DNA from: Thermasporomyces sp036564245
GTDB taxonomy: Bacteria > Actinomycetota > Actinomycetes > Propionibacteriales > Actinopolymorphaceae
Direction of reading: 5' to 3'
Length of the DNA: 64,000 nucleotides
Assembly (NCBI GenBank): GCA_036564245.1
Contig: DATCKU010000105.1
Coordinates: forward strand, 62,001 to 126,000
A program made the translations under genes and the position numbers. The stretch's first letter is position 1, and the number at the start of each line of letters is the position of its first letter. The notes beneath the pieces are model-generated. The model worked only from the letters and a program-made list of their open reading frames with translations. It did not search any database and had not been told where the DNA came from. Positions 8,860-17,847 of the stretch are shown piece after piece.

Positions 8860-10092
8860 GTGGGCACCCGACCAGCAAGAGGACTGGTGGCGTTGTCGAC
8901 CGGCCTGGCCGGTCTCGCCCTGCTCGGCCAGGTTGTCCAGCCCTCGCCCCCGGCGCTCGCCGACCCGCCCGGCGACGAGCGGAAGATCGAGCGTCGGATC
9001 GACAGTGCCCGGGCGGATCTGCACCTGACGACGGCCCGGTTGGAAGCTGCCACCGAAGCCGTCCGCGCAGCCCAGGCCACGTTGTCGGCCGCACGCAGCC
9101 GGTTGGCGGCGATCAGGGGGAAGCTCGCTGCGGCTCGAGCCCGGGACACAGCGCTTGCCAAGCAGCTCGCCCACGCCCGTGCAGCCCTGGCGTCGGCGCA
9201 GAGCGCCGTCGCAGCAGCCCGGTCCCGAGTGGTCGACCAGCGCGAGCGGATCGCGTTGTTCGCCAATGCGAGCTACCAGGGCTCGTCGGCCACGGAGATC
9301 GTGTCCGTGCTCGGGAGCCGTTCGATCGGAGACCTGCTGACCAGGGCGCAGATCGTGGTCGTGGTGAGCGACTCCCAACGGACGGTCTGGGCGGAGCTGC
9401 AGGCGGCGCAGGCCGCGCTGGCCGGTGTGCAGGTGAGCAGGAGGCTCGCCGAGCAGGCGGTGGCGACCAAACGTGCCGAGGCCGCCCGCAACCTCGCGCG
9501 GATGCGCACGCTGGAACGCCAGGCCCGGCGAGCCGAGAAGGCCGTGGAACGCCTGCTCGAGCAGCGGAGAGCTGCCCGAGCGGAGGCGCGACGTGCGAGG
9601 CTTGAGGATCTTCGGCGTTATCGGGCGCTTCTTGCCGAGCGGGAGCGGATCAGGCGGCTGTTGCGAGCGTCGCGGAATCGCCGGTCCGGTTCCGCTGGCG
9701 ACCTGGGCCGGCCGGTCGACGGGCCGATCACCTCGCCGTACGGGATGCGGTTCCACCCGATCTTGCGCGTGTGGAAGTTGCACGACGGCACCGACTTCGG
9801 CGCAAGCTGCGGAACGCCGGTCCGCGCTGCGGCGGCGGGTGAGGTGATCGCGCGCTACTACAACGCGGGGTACGGCAACCGCCTGCTCATTGCCCACGGG
9901 TCGTCGCGTGCGGGATCACTCGTGACGGCCTACAACCACCTGTCGGGCTATGCGGCAGGTGACGGGGAACGGGTCGCTGCCGGGGAGGTCGTCGGATATG
10001 TCGGGACGACCGGGTACTCGACCGGATGCCACCTGCACTTCATGGTCTACGTCGACGGTCGGACGGTCGACCCGATGACCTACCTCGACTGA
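8860..10092 (+). CDS. Secreted coiled-coil M23 peptidoglycan endopeptidase
   Basis: About 410 residues: a signal peptide (residues 1-35, ending near PPALA), a long Ala/Arg/Glu-rich coiled coil (about 45-270) and a C-terminal LytM/M23 domain. The zinc ligands are intact: His308 and Asp312 in HDGTD and the HLH pair His391/His393 in CHLHF, so it should be catalytically active. The architecture resembles EnvC and PcsB, the FtsEX-controlled hydrolase activators. It follows ftsX directly, implying FtsX-gated septal wall cleavage. The start is uncertain: GTG 8860 has a GAGGGGG upstream, while GTG 8836 or 8887 is also possible. Confidence 0.9.
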   Translation: MGTRPARGLVALSTGLAGLALLGQVVQPSPPALADPPGDERKIERRIDSARADLHLTTARLEAATEAVRAAQATLSAARSRLAAIRGKLAAARARDTALAKQLAHARAALASAQSAVAAARSRVVDQRERIALFANASYQGSSATEIVSVLGSRSIGDLLTRAQIVVVVSDSQRTVWAELQAAQAALAGVQVSRRLAEQAVATKRAEAARNLARMRTLERQARRAEKAVERLLEQRRAARAEARRARLEDLRRYRALLAERERIRRLLRASRNRRSGSAGDLGRPVDGPITSPYGMRFHPILRVWKLHDGTDFGASCGTPVRAAAAGEVIARYYNAGYGNRLLIAHGSSRAGSLVTAYNHLSGYAAGDGERVAAGEVVGYVGTTGYSTGCHLHFMVYVDGRTVDPMTYLD

Positions 10093-10104
10093 CCCCGTCT
10101 GCCC

Positions 10105-10176
10105 CAGGTCACGATCTGCGCTCAGGTGACGATCTGCATCCAGGTGACCATGTGCACTCAGGTGACCATGTGTACT
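10105..10176. repeat. Four tandem 18-bp repeats upstream of smpB
   Basis: Four head-to-tail units begin at 10105, 10123, 10141 and 10159, each close to CAGGTGACCATGTGCACT. Units 3 and 4 differ by one base, and units 1 and 2 share a GATCTGC centre. They start 13 bp after the M23 stop and are followed by a GC-rich palindrome at 10177-10192. The unit matches the outer arms of the inverted repeat at 5620-5700. Multiple short repeats like this are found at the ends of some insertion sequences, but no transposase is present here. Confidence 0.85.
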
Positions 10177-10286
10177 CCCTCCCCCGGGAGGGGCACGAGG
10201 TGTCGGCACGTGTGACAGGTCCGACGGTCGTCCTTCGGGGCCGACCACGCGTGGCCGTTCTTGCTCGGGTCGGCAAAGATGGAGGA

Positions 10287-10766
10287 ATGGCCAAGGAGCG
10301 TGGACGCCGGTTGATCGCACAGAACCGCAAGGCTCGGTACGACTACCACATCGACGAAACCTTCGAGGCCGGTCTCGTCCTGACCGGCACGGAGGTGAAG
10401 TCGCTGCGGGCCGGCCGGGCGTCGCTGACTGACGGCTACGCCGTGGTGATCAATGGCGAGGCGTGGTTACAGGGCGTGCATATCCCCGAGTACGCGCAAG
10501 GAACCTGGACCAACCACGCGCCCAGGCGCAGCCGAAAGCTCCTTCTTCACCGCAAGGAGATCAACCGGCTGGACATGGCGACTCGCGAACGCGGCATCAC
10601 GGTTGTGCCGCTCTCGCTCTACTTCAAAGACGGTCGAGCCAAAGTCGAGCTCGGGCTCGCGCGAGGGAAGCGGACGTACGACAAGCGCCAGACGATCGCG
10701 AAGCGAGAAGCTGAACGGGAGACGGCCCGCGCACTGGCACAGCGGCGGCGGGGTGCGGCCGACTGA
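10287..10766 (+). CDS. smpB: SsrA-binding protein SmpB
   Basis: A 159-residue RNA-binding protein that delivers tmRNA to stalled ribosomes. It has the family core MAKERGRRLIAQNRKARYDY, the LTGTEVKSLRAGRASL barrel strand and a basic C-terminal tail (ALAQRRRGAAD) that reads the empty mRNA channel. The ATG at 10287 matches the family start, although GGAGG lies only 1-2 nt upstream, so initiation may use a different signal. Its RNA partner ssrA is at 38589-38958. Confidence 0.97.
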   Translation: MAKERGRRLIAQNRKARYDYHIDETFEAGLVLTGTEVKSLRAGRASLTDGYAVVINGEAWLQGVHIPEYAQGTWTNHAPRRSRKLLLHRKEINRLDMATRERGITVVPLSLYFKDGRAKVELGLARGKRTYDKRQTIAKREAERETARALAQRRRGAAD

Positions 10767-10874
10767 TTGCGCAATTGGACCCCACCCCTGATATCTTCTG
10801 CACATTAGCAAGATCGATGGGCTCATCACCAGTTCTCAGGCATGGTGACCGGACCCGGGGGGAGGAGCTTGCGG

Positions 10875-11834
10875 GTGCGCATCGTCGCCTACACGAATCT
10901 CTACATGCCCACCTGTCGCGCCGGTGCCCAGACTACGCTGCGCGATCTGCTTCGCCCGCTGAAGCGGCAGCACGACATCACCATCGTGGTTCACGACGGT
11001 CGTGGTCTCACCGAACAGTACGAATGGGAAGGGATCCCGGTCTATCCCACGGTGCGTCAGGCCGAGGAGCTCGGGCTGATCCAGTCGGCTGACCTGCTCA
11101 TCACACATGTCCAGGCGACGTTGCCCGCCACCCGCATCGCTGAGGAACACGACATTCCCGTTGTGCAGCTGCTGCACGCCGACGAGGTAGGCGATCGGGA
11201 ATATCTGCAGCATCGCTGTGATCTCGTCGTCTTCAACAGCCACTCGGTGCGGAAGTCTTTCGCTGACTACTCCGGACGTTCGATCGTCGTCTACCCGCCC
11301 GTGGACCCCGCTGAGTATCGCACCAAGCCGGGGAACGCTGTCACGCTTGTCAATCTCACCGAAGGAAAAGGCAGCAAGATCTTCTACGCACTCGCCGAGG
11401 AGTTTCCTCAAGTCCAGTTTCACGGCGTGCTGGGCGGCTACGGTCCACAGGACTGTCGCGACATGCCGAACGTCACGGTCTCGGAGAACACCGACGACAT
11501 GCGGCAGGTCTACGGGCGTACGAAGATCCTGCTCATGCCCAGCCGTTACGAGTCGTTCGGGCGATGTGCCATCGAGGCGGCGGCGTCCGGCATCCCGACC
11601 ATCGCGAGCCCGACACCCGGATTGCGTGAATCCCTCGGTTGGGCAGGGATTTTCTGTGATCCGGACGATTTCACGGCCTGGAAGGCCGCGCTACGTCAAC
11701 TGTTGAACGACGACATCTGGGAAGCCTCCAGCAAGCGTTCTGCACAGCGGTCGGCCGAGCTCGCCGAGCTCCGCCGAAGCCATTTGTCGGAGTGGTGCGA
11801 GGCCATCAATTCCTTCCAGAGCGTGTGCGTGTGA
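10875..11834 (+). CDS. GT4-family glycosyltransferase
   Basis: A 319-residue protein of the GT-B fold. The C-terminal half has the GT4 donor-site pattern MPSRYESFGRCAIEAAASGIP (E-x7-E type) and the ASPTPGLRESL loop. The N-terminal half is shorter than usual. It probably transfers a sugar from a nucleotide sugar to a glycan or lipid at the membrane face; donor and acceptor are unknown. GTG 10875 is chosen because GGAGGAG sits 7 nt before it. Its stop overlaps the next gene, so it is coupled to the ABC-2 permeases. Confidence 0.8.
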   Translation: MRIVAYTNLYMPTCRAGAQTTLRDLLRPLKRQHDITIVVHDGRGLTEQYEWEGIPVYPTVRQAEELGLIQSADLLITHVQATLPATRIAEEHDIPVVQLLHADEVGDREYLQHRCDLVVFNSHSVRKSFADYSGRSIVVYPPVDPAEYRTKPGNAVTLVNLTEGKGSKIFYALAEEFPQVQFHGVLGGYGPQDCRDMPNVTVSENTDDMRQVYGRTKILLMPSRYESFGRCAIEAAASGIPTIASPTPGLRESLGWAGIFCDPDDFTAWKAALRQLLNDDIWEASSKRSAQRSAELAELRRSHLSEWCEAINSFQSVCV

Positions 11835-12691
11835 GCCACGTGGTGGCTGGTCGCGAGCTCACGGGGCTGTTCGCAGGCCCCTCTCGGTTGGCCGCCTACG
11901 TAGAGCTCGCACGGATCCGGTTCTGGACCACGCTCACCTATCGCATCGACTACTTGTGCGGCACCGGTGTCTTGTTGCTGCAGATCTTCCTTTTCCGCGT
12001 CGTCTGGTCGTCGGTCTACGCCGACCGGGCAGCGGTCGAGGGTGCTGGCGGAGTCGGGTCGGTAGGGCTGTCGGTACAGCTCGCCTATGTCACGTTGGCG
12101 GCATTGCACTTCTGGGTGTTCAATCCCGGGCCGAGCGAGCTGGCTCGACGGGTGTACGAGGGCAAGATCGCGATCGACCTGGCCCGGCCCGCAGGAGTGG
12201 TGCAGCAGGCCATTGCCGGTCAGGTGGGCGTGACGGCGGCCATGCTTCCGTTTGCCGCGCTCGCGTTGTTGTTCGCCACGGTCGTCGGCGGCATGGCGCC
12301 TCCCACCTCGATCGGCGCGTTCGTGGGATACGTCGTCGCCGTGTGCATGGCGTACGTCGTGACGCTGCTGCTCAGCACGCTGGTTGGGATGATGGCGTTC
12401 TGGATCCTCGAGGTCAGCGGGCCGATGTTGATCTACCGGACGGTCGCCCAGGTGATGTCGGGAGCCATCGCGCCGCTGTGGTTCATGCCTGACTGGCTCC
12501 GGCAGCTCGCTCACGTGCTGCCCTTCCAGGCCACGACGTACACCCCCGTCGCCATCTACCTCGGGAAGCTGACCGGCGAGGACTTGTGGCTCGCGTTGGC
12601 GACGCAAGGACTGTGGGTGCTCGTGCTGTGCGTCCTGCTTCGGCTGGTGTGGATGCGGGCGCTTCGTCGCGTGGTGATCCAGGGAGGGTAG
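11831..12691 (+). CDS. ABC-2 family transporter permease
   Basis: A 286-residue membrane protein with about six hydrophobic helices after a short N-terminal amphipathic region (AYVELARIRFWTTLTYRIDYL). The layout is that of ABC-2 permeases of the COG4587 type (DUF990-like), which export glycans, lipids or drugs. The GTG overlaps the glycosyltransferase stop (GTGA). It pairs with the following permease. No ATP-binding subunit is encoded beside it, although these systems need one. Confidence 0.75.
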   Translation: MSHVVAGRELTGLFAGPSRLAAYVELARIRFWTTLTYRIDYLCGTGVLLLQIFLFRVVWSSVYADRAAVEGAGGVGSVGLSVQLAYVTLAALHFWVFNPGPSELARRVYEGKIAIDLARPAGVVQQAIAGQVGVTAAMLPFAALALLFATVVGGMAPPTSIGAFVGYVVAVCMAYVVTLLLSTLVGMMAFWILEVSGPMLIYRTVAQVMSGAIAPLWFMPDWLRQLAHVLPFQATTYTPVAIYLGKLTGEDLWLALATQGLWVLVLCVLLRLVWMRALRRVVIQGG

Positions 12692-12694
12692 AAG

Positions 12695-13555
12695 GTGTCG
12701 TCAGGGTCGCCTTCCGTGGCCCCAGCCGCATCGCGGCTCGCTGTGCCGCGGCTGGTCCGCACCGTGCGACTCTACTTCGTCCTCCTCGGCGCGGCGCTGC
12801 GGGCGCAAGCCCAATACCGCGCCAACTTGTTCCTGCTGGCGCTTGGTGGCATCGCCTATCAGGGCGTGGGTTTCTGCTTCCTGCTGATCGTCGTCGAGCG
12901 GTTCGGTTCGATCGGCGGCTGGGGTTTCGCCGAAGTGGCGTTCCTCTACGCGCTACGGCTTGGGGCACATGGCGTGTGGCTGTGTCTTTTCAACCAGCTG
13001 ATCCACATCGACCAGATCGTGCGTGAGGCCGAGTACGACCGCTACCTCGTACGCCCCCTGAACCCCTTGGTGCAGCTGCTCACCCGTGGCGTGTCGCTTA
13101 GCGTGTTGGGCGATCTCATCGGAGGCCTCGGCTTGCTCGTGGCGGCGAGCATCCTGGTCGACGTCGACTGGTCGGTGGTGGCGATCGGCTACCTCGTGCT
13201 TGCCGTGGTCGGTGGTGGACTGGTGGAGGCGTCGGTCCAGCTCGTCTTTGCTGCGTTGGCGTTCCGGCTGCTCTCGACCGACGGGATCCGCTACATCGGT
13301 GACGACGTGTTCAACATCTTCGCGCCGTACCCGTTGAAGATCTTCCCGCGAGTGGTGCAGTTGTGCATGACCTTCGTCGTCCCGTTGGCCTTCGTCGCCT
13401 ACATGCCCGCCGCCACGTTGCTCGGCCGCACTGGCGAGCTTGCCGTTCCCGCCGAGTTCGCCTACGCGGCGCCCGTGTTGGGTGGGGTCTTGATCATCGC
13501 GGCGTATCGTTTCTGGCGTTACCAGACCCGCTTCTACACCAGTAGTGGCAGCTGA
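12695..13555 (+). CDS. ABC-2 family transporter permease, partner
   Basis: A 286-residue polytopic protein with six hydrophobic stretches and the conserved VREAEYDRYLVRPLNPLVQLL loop typical of the COG3694 partner of ABC-2 permease pairs. It starts with GTG three bases after the previous stop. Together with the upstream permease it would make a heterodimeric export channel. The ATPase must come from elsewhere in the genome. Confidence 0.75.
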   Translation: MSSGSPSVAPAASRLAVPRLVRTVRLYFVLLGAALRAQAQYRANLFLLALGGIAYQGVGFCFLLIVVERFGSIGGWGFAEVAFLYALRLGAHGVWLCLFNQLIHIDQIVREAEYDRYLVRPLNPLVQLLTRGVSLSVLGDLIGGLGLLVAASILVDVDWSVVAIGYLVLAVVGGGLVEASVQLVFAALAFRLLSTDGIRYIGDDVFNIFAPYPLKIFPRVVQLCMTFVVPLAFVAYMPAATLLGRTGELAVPAEFAYAAPVLGGVLIIAAYRFWRYQTRFYTSSGS

Positions 13556-13851
13556 GCACACGGGAAGTCGGGCCGCTACCGGGACGCCAGATCGGCGGGT
13601 GCGGTGTACGCTGCGGCGCATGTCGCCTACCCGTGCGGTTCCCACGATCGTCTGCCGCGTGCGGCCGCCCGCGCACGCGCGTGAGGGGACCGGTCCGCAG
13701 GAAGGCCGTCCAGCAGGTCTGGACGCGTCGCTCACCGGCGTCGCCTGTGAGCCGTCGACACCCACGGCTTCCTCGAGCGCTTCCGGGCCACAGGCTGGCG
13801 CCGGTTCTTCCTGTGCCGGGCATGCATGGGGCGTGGAGGGGGTGGTTCCTC
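13556..13851. other. Intergenic stretch with no recognisable gene
   Basis: About 300 bases between the second ABC-2 permease and the GH31 gene. Open frames run through it, but none has a family match or ribosome-binding site until GGAGGGGG at 13835-13842, which serves the GH31 start. No clear terminator or promoter is seen. Confidence 0.5.
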
Positions 13852-16317
13852 GTGAGTCAGCCGATCGGGTTTCCCTCTGACGAGCCGGTCGCTCCGCCAC
13901 CACGGTGGTGGAGCGGGTGGTGGCGGCATCTGCGGCTACGTGCCCGGGAGAGCGTCTTCGACAGAATTCGTGGGCTGTTCGCGTCGCTGCGCCTGATCGG
14001 TTGGAGCAACGGCCTGCGTGCCGTGCTCTACGCCATTCATCGGGATCGCATCGACCGCGAAGCGCTGGGCTCGGCCGGGTCTGCGCCGGCCTTGCCTGCA
14101 GCCGAAACCGGCCCCGGCTCGCTGCAGTCCGCCGAGCAGATCCCGGGTGGTGCCCGTTTCACCTTCGCGACGTCGGTGCTCACGCTCGAGTTCTTCTCCG
14201 GCGGCGGGGTGTTCGTGGGATGGGCCGGTGCCAGGCCGTCTCCTTCGTACGCCCTGGGTTCGGCGCTCGAGCCCGACGCGCAGGACGATGTCGCCCTGCC
14301 ACGAGCGCAGGATGTCTCCTTGACCAAGGAATCCACGCACTGGGTGGTCTGTGCGGCCGGAATGCGTGTCGAGGTTGCAGGCGACGGCACGCTGACGTTC
14401 CACCTGGGCACCGACCCCGACGTCACACCGTTCCGGACCGACCTGCCACCGGTCTGGCAGGGCCCGGCGTGGACGCACCGGAGCGTGCTCGACAGCGATG
14501 CGGCGGTGCTCGGCCTCGGCGGGCGGAGCGCGCGTCTGGACCGGAAGGGGCGTACGTACCGGTTGTGGAACACCGACCCCGGTGGCACGTACGCGTTGGG
14601 CGACGATCCGTTGTGCATGTCGATTCCGGTCTGCCTCGTCGTGGCGGACTCCGGTTGCCACCTGGCGTTCTACGACAACTCGTACGACGGAACCGTCGAG
14701 GTGGACGACGAGATCACCGTACGGTTGACCGACGGGCCGTTGCGCTATTACGTCTTTGCCGGAGACCCCGCGACCGCGCTGGAACGCTACACGGCGTTGA
14801 CCGGGCGACCGGCGCTTCCACCACGGTGGGCGCTGGGCTTCCACCAGTCCCGGTGGGGTTACGACAGCGAGGAGGCGATTCGCCAGGTTGCGACGGGGTT
14901 CGCCGACCGAGACCTGCCGCTGTCGGCGATCTGGTTGGACATCGACCACCACGTCGAGAACAGCCCGTTCACCGTGGACGAGAAGCGTTACCCCGACCTG
15001 GCCGGGCTCACCGCCGAGCTCGCCGAACGCGGGACGCACGTCGTCGTCATCGCCGACCCTGGCGTCGCCAAGCGTTCCGGAGATCCGACGTACGAAAGCG
15101 GCAGGCGGGCCGACGTGTTCTGCCGGGACAGTCGTGGCCGGGTGATCACCGGTGTGGTGTGGCCTGGCTGGGCCGTGTTCCCCGACTTCACCAATCCATC
15201 CGTACGCGAGTGGTGGGGCGAGCGGTACGTCGGCTACCTCGACGCAGGTGTCGCGGGCTTCTGGCACGACATGAACGAGCCGTCCGTGTTCGCCGCATGG
15301 GGTGACGGAACCCTGCCCCTGTCCACGCGCCACGACCTGGACGGCAGGGGCGGCGACCATCGTGAGGCACACAATGTCTATGCGCTGCTGCTCAACCACG
15401 CGGGCTATCACGGTGTGCGTCGACTCCGACCAGAGCGGCGGCCGTTCTGTCTTACTCGCTCGGGTTTTGCGGGCATTCAGCGTTATGCCGGCACCTGGTC
15501 CGGCGATATCGGCACGTCATGGGACGGCCTTCGGATCAGCCTGGTCTTCACGCTCGGCCTGGGGTGCTCGGGAGTGCCGTACTCCGGCCCGGACATCGGC
15601 GGCTTCGATGCGCATCCGTCCGACGAGCTGTATGTGCGATGGTTCCAGCTCGGTGCGTACCTGCCGTTCTTCCGGGTGCATTGCGCGGCGTCGTTGCCGG
15701 CGCGCGAGCCTTGGGCTTTGGGCGAGGAGGTCTTCGCGTGCGTACGTCCTGCCTTGCTGGAGCGGTACGAGCTGTTGCCGTACTGGTACACGCTCGCCTG
15801 GCAGGCGCACCGCACGGGTTCGCCGTACGTTCGGCCCCTGCTGTGGGCGGATCCCGCCGATGCGGCGTTGCGCTGGGAGGACGACCAGTTCCTGCTCGGT
15901 GACGCGTTGCTCGTCGCCCCGGTCATCGCAGAGGGGGCCCGGGAGCGCACGGTGCGGTTGCCACGTGGTCGGTGGTACGACCGGCGCAGTGGGCAGGCCT
16001 ACGACGGGCCGGGTCACGTGACCGTCGCCGCTCCGCTGGACGTGATACCGGTCTTCGTCCGGGCCGGCTCGGTGATACCCGTGGAGCGCGCCGGGACGGT
16101 TGTGCTCGAGGCCTATCCGCCCAGCGATGATCCGGACGATCCCGGGCCCGGCGGGATGCTGGTCTCCGACTCCGGTGACGGTTACGACCCGCCGGTGGAG
16201 GAACGCTTCACCGTCGTGCGCGACGCGGAGGGTCGGCTGTCGGTGGAGTACGACGGCCCGGCTGACCGCCTGCCGTACGACGTGGTGTGGCCCACGGCCG
16301 ATACCGGCCGCGCGTGA
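13852..16317 (+). CDS. GH31 family alpha-glucosidase / alpha-xylosidase
   Basis: An 821-residue glycoside hydrolase. It has a GH31 beta-sandwich N-domain (about 100-330), a TIM barrel and C-terminal beta domains. The nucleophile is Asp473 in FWHDMNEPS and the acid/base is Asp552 in TWSGDIGTSW; IWLDIDHH forms the substrate pocket. Family members cleave alpha-linked glucose or xylose from oligosaccharides by a retaining mechanism. No signal peptide is seen, so it should be cytoplasmic. GTG 13852 is preceded by a strong purine-rich site with about 7 nt spacing. The exact sugar is not readable. Confidence 0.93.
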   Translation: MSQPIGFPSDEPVAPPPRWWSGWWRHLRLRARESVFDRIRGLFASLRLIGWSNGLRAVLYAIHRDRIDREALGSAGSAPALPAAETGPGSLQSAEQIPGGARFTFATSVLTLEFFSGGGVFVGWAGARPSPSYALGSALEPDAQDDVALPRAQDVSLTKESTHWVVCAAGMRVEVAGDGTLTFHLGTDPDVTPFRTDLPPVWQGPAWTHRSVLDSDAAVLGLGGRSARLDRKGRTYRLWNTDPGGTYALGDDPLCMSIPVCLVVADSGCHLAFYDNSYDGTVEVDDEITVRLTDGPLRYYVFAGDPATALERYTALTGRPALPPRWALGFHQSRWGYDSEEAIRQVATGFADRDLPLSAIWLDIDHHVENSPFTVDEKRYPDLAGLTAELAERGTHVVVIADPGVAKRSGDPTYESGRRADVFCRDSRGRVITGVVWPGWAVFPDFTNPSVREWWGERYVGYLDAGVAGFWHDMNEPSVFAAWGDGTLPLSTRHDLDGRGGDHREAHNVYALLLNHAGYHGVRRLRPERRPFCLTRSGFAGIQRYAGTWSGDIGTSWDGLRISLVFTLGLGCSGVPYSGPDIGGFDAHPSDELYVRWFQLGAYLPFFRVHCAASLPAREPWALGEEVFACVRPALLERYELLPYWYTLAWQAHRTGSPYVRPLLWADPADAALRWEDDQFLLGDALLVAPVIAEGARERTVRLPRGRWYDRRSGQAYDGPGHVTVAAPLDVIPVFVRAGSVIPVERAGTVVLEAYPPSDDPDDPGPGGMLVSDSGDGYDPPVEERFTVVRDAEGRLSVEYDGPADRLPYDVVWPTADTGRA

Positions 16318-16347
16318 CGGACCCGCATCACGATCGTCGGCAGGCGC

Positions 16348-17568
16348 CTACGAGAGGTGGCGCAGCCGGATCGTCTCAGGCATGTTCTCGAGGACGCGGA
16401 TCACGTCGGGCTCGGCCGGGGCGCCGATGTCGGTGATGACGTAGCCGATGTCGCCGCGGGTGCCGAGGTACTGCCCCTCGATGTTCACTCCGTGCTCGGC
16501 GAGCACGCCGTTGATCGTTGCCAGGACGCCCGGGGTGTTGACGTGCACGTGGGCGAGCCGGTGGGTGCCGGCGCGCTCGGGTAGGGCGAGCTCGGGGAAG
16601 TTCACGCTGAGCGACGTGTTGCCGTCGAGCGCGTAGTGCCGCAGCTTCGACGCCACGAACCGGCCGATGTCCTGCTGGGCCTCCTCCGTCGACCCTCCGA
16701 TGTGGGGGGTGAGGATCACGTTGGGCAGGCCGCGCAGCTCGGACTCGAACGCCGCTCCCCGCTCGCGGGGCTCGTTCGGGAAGACGTCGATGGCGGCGCC
16801 GGCCAGGTGGCCCGACTCGATGTGCCGGCGCAGGGCGGAGTGATCGACCACGAACCCGCGCGAGAGATTGAGGAAGATCGAGCCCGGCCGCATCCGCGCG
16901 AACTCCTCCTCGCCGAAGAGCCCGCTGTTACCCGGCCTTCCGTCCACGTGCAGCGACACCACGTCGACCGACTCCAGCAGCTCCTCCAGCGAGGTGCAGC
17001 GGATCGCGTTCCCGAGGGCGAGCTTGTCGGCGATGTCGTAGAAGTAGACGGTCATACCCAGGGTCTCGGCGAGCACGGACAGCTGGCTGCCGATGTTGCC
17101 GTACCCCACGATGCCGAGCCGCCGACCGCGGACCTCGTGGCTACCTTTCGCCGACTTGTCCCAGATGCCGGCGTGCATGGCGTGGTTCTTGTCGGTGAGC
17201 CGGCGAGTGAGGGCGATGATCTCGGCGATCGCGAGCTCGACAACGCTGCGCGTGTTGGAGAACGGTGCGTTGAAGACGGCGATGCCGCGCTTGGTCGCGG
17301 TCTGCAGATCGATCTGGTTCGTTCCGATGCAGAAGGCACCGACGGCGATGAGGTCACTCGCCTTCTCCAGTACCGCGCCGGTGAGCTGGGTCGTCGATCG
17401 GATACCGAGCAGGTGGACACCATCGATCCGCTCGGCGAGCTCCTCCTCGCTGAGCGCGTGAGGGTGGGTCTCCACCTGGCAGCCGGCCGAGGTGAGCAGC
17501 TCGGTCGCGTCGGGATGGATGTTCTCGAGCAGGAGGACCTTGAGGTCCTGCATCGCGACAGGGCTCAT
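16348..17568 (-). CDS. serA: D-3-phosphoglycerate dehydrogenase with ACT domain
   Basis: A 406-residue enzyme of the short (E. coli-like) SerA type, which oxidises 3-phosphoglycerate to start serine synthesis. It has the NAD motif GIVGYGNIG, catalytic Arg in NLSRGFVVD, Glu in DVFPNEP and His in LTPHIGGST. A C-terminal ACT domain (HRLAHVHVNTPGVLATINGV onward) would bind serine for feedback inhibition. The ATG at 17568 follows a GGGAG site, while an in-frame upstream extension lacks support. It converges on the GH31 gene with 30 bp between stops. Confidence 0.93.
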   Translation of the reverse strand: MSPVAMQDLKVLLLENIHPDATELLTSAGCQVETHPHALSEEELAERIDGVHLLGIRSTTQLTGAVLEKASDLIAVGAFCIGTNQIDLQTATKRGIAVFNAPFSNTRSVVELAIAEIIALTRRLTDKNHAMHAGIWDKSAKGSHEVRGRRLGIVGYGNIGSQLSVLAETLGMTVYFYDIADKLALGNAIRCTSLEELLESVDVVSLHVDGRPGNSGLFGEEEFARMRPGSIFLNLSRGFVVDHSALRRHIESGHLAGAAIDVFPNEPRERGAAFESELRGLPNVILTPHIGGSTEEAQQDIGRFVASKLRHYALDGNTSLSVNFPELALPERAGTHRLAHVHVNTPGVLATINGVLAEHGVNIEGQYLGTRGDIGYVITDIGAPAEPDVIRVLENMPETIRLRHLS

Positions 17569-17847
17569 GCTCCCATCCTGCCGTGCCGACACATCGCCGC
17601 TGCTGCCCGCCCCTCGGATGACCACTCGCGTGGCCTTTCGAATGATCTGGCGCCGGTGAGCGGGTGTGCGGCTCGGGGACAGGCTCGCGTCATGAGGCAG
17701 GTAGAGCTCTTCTTTATGGAGTCATTGTGAAAGCGTCGGCCAGCGCAGCCTGTCCGGCGGAGTTTCACAGAACGGCCGGCTGTTACATTCCGCACATCCG
17801 TGCGATTTGGTTTTTGCAGACATCCGGATCCTCGCAAGGGTGGAATC

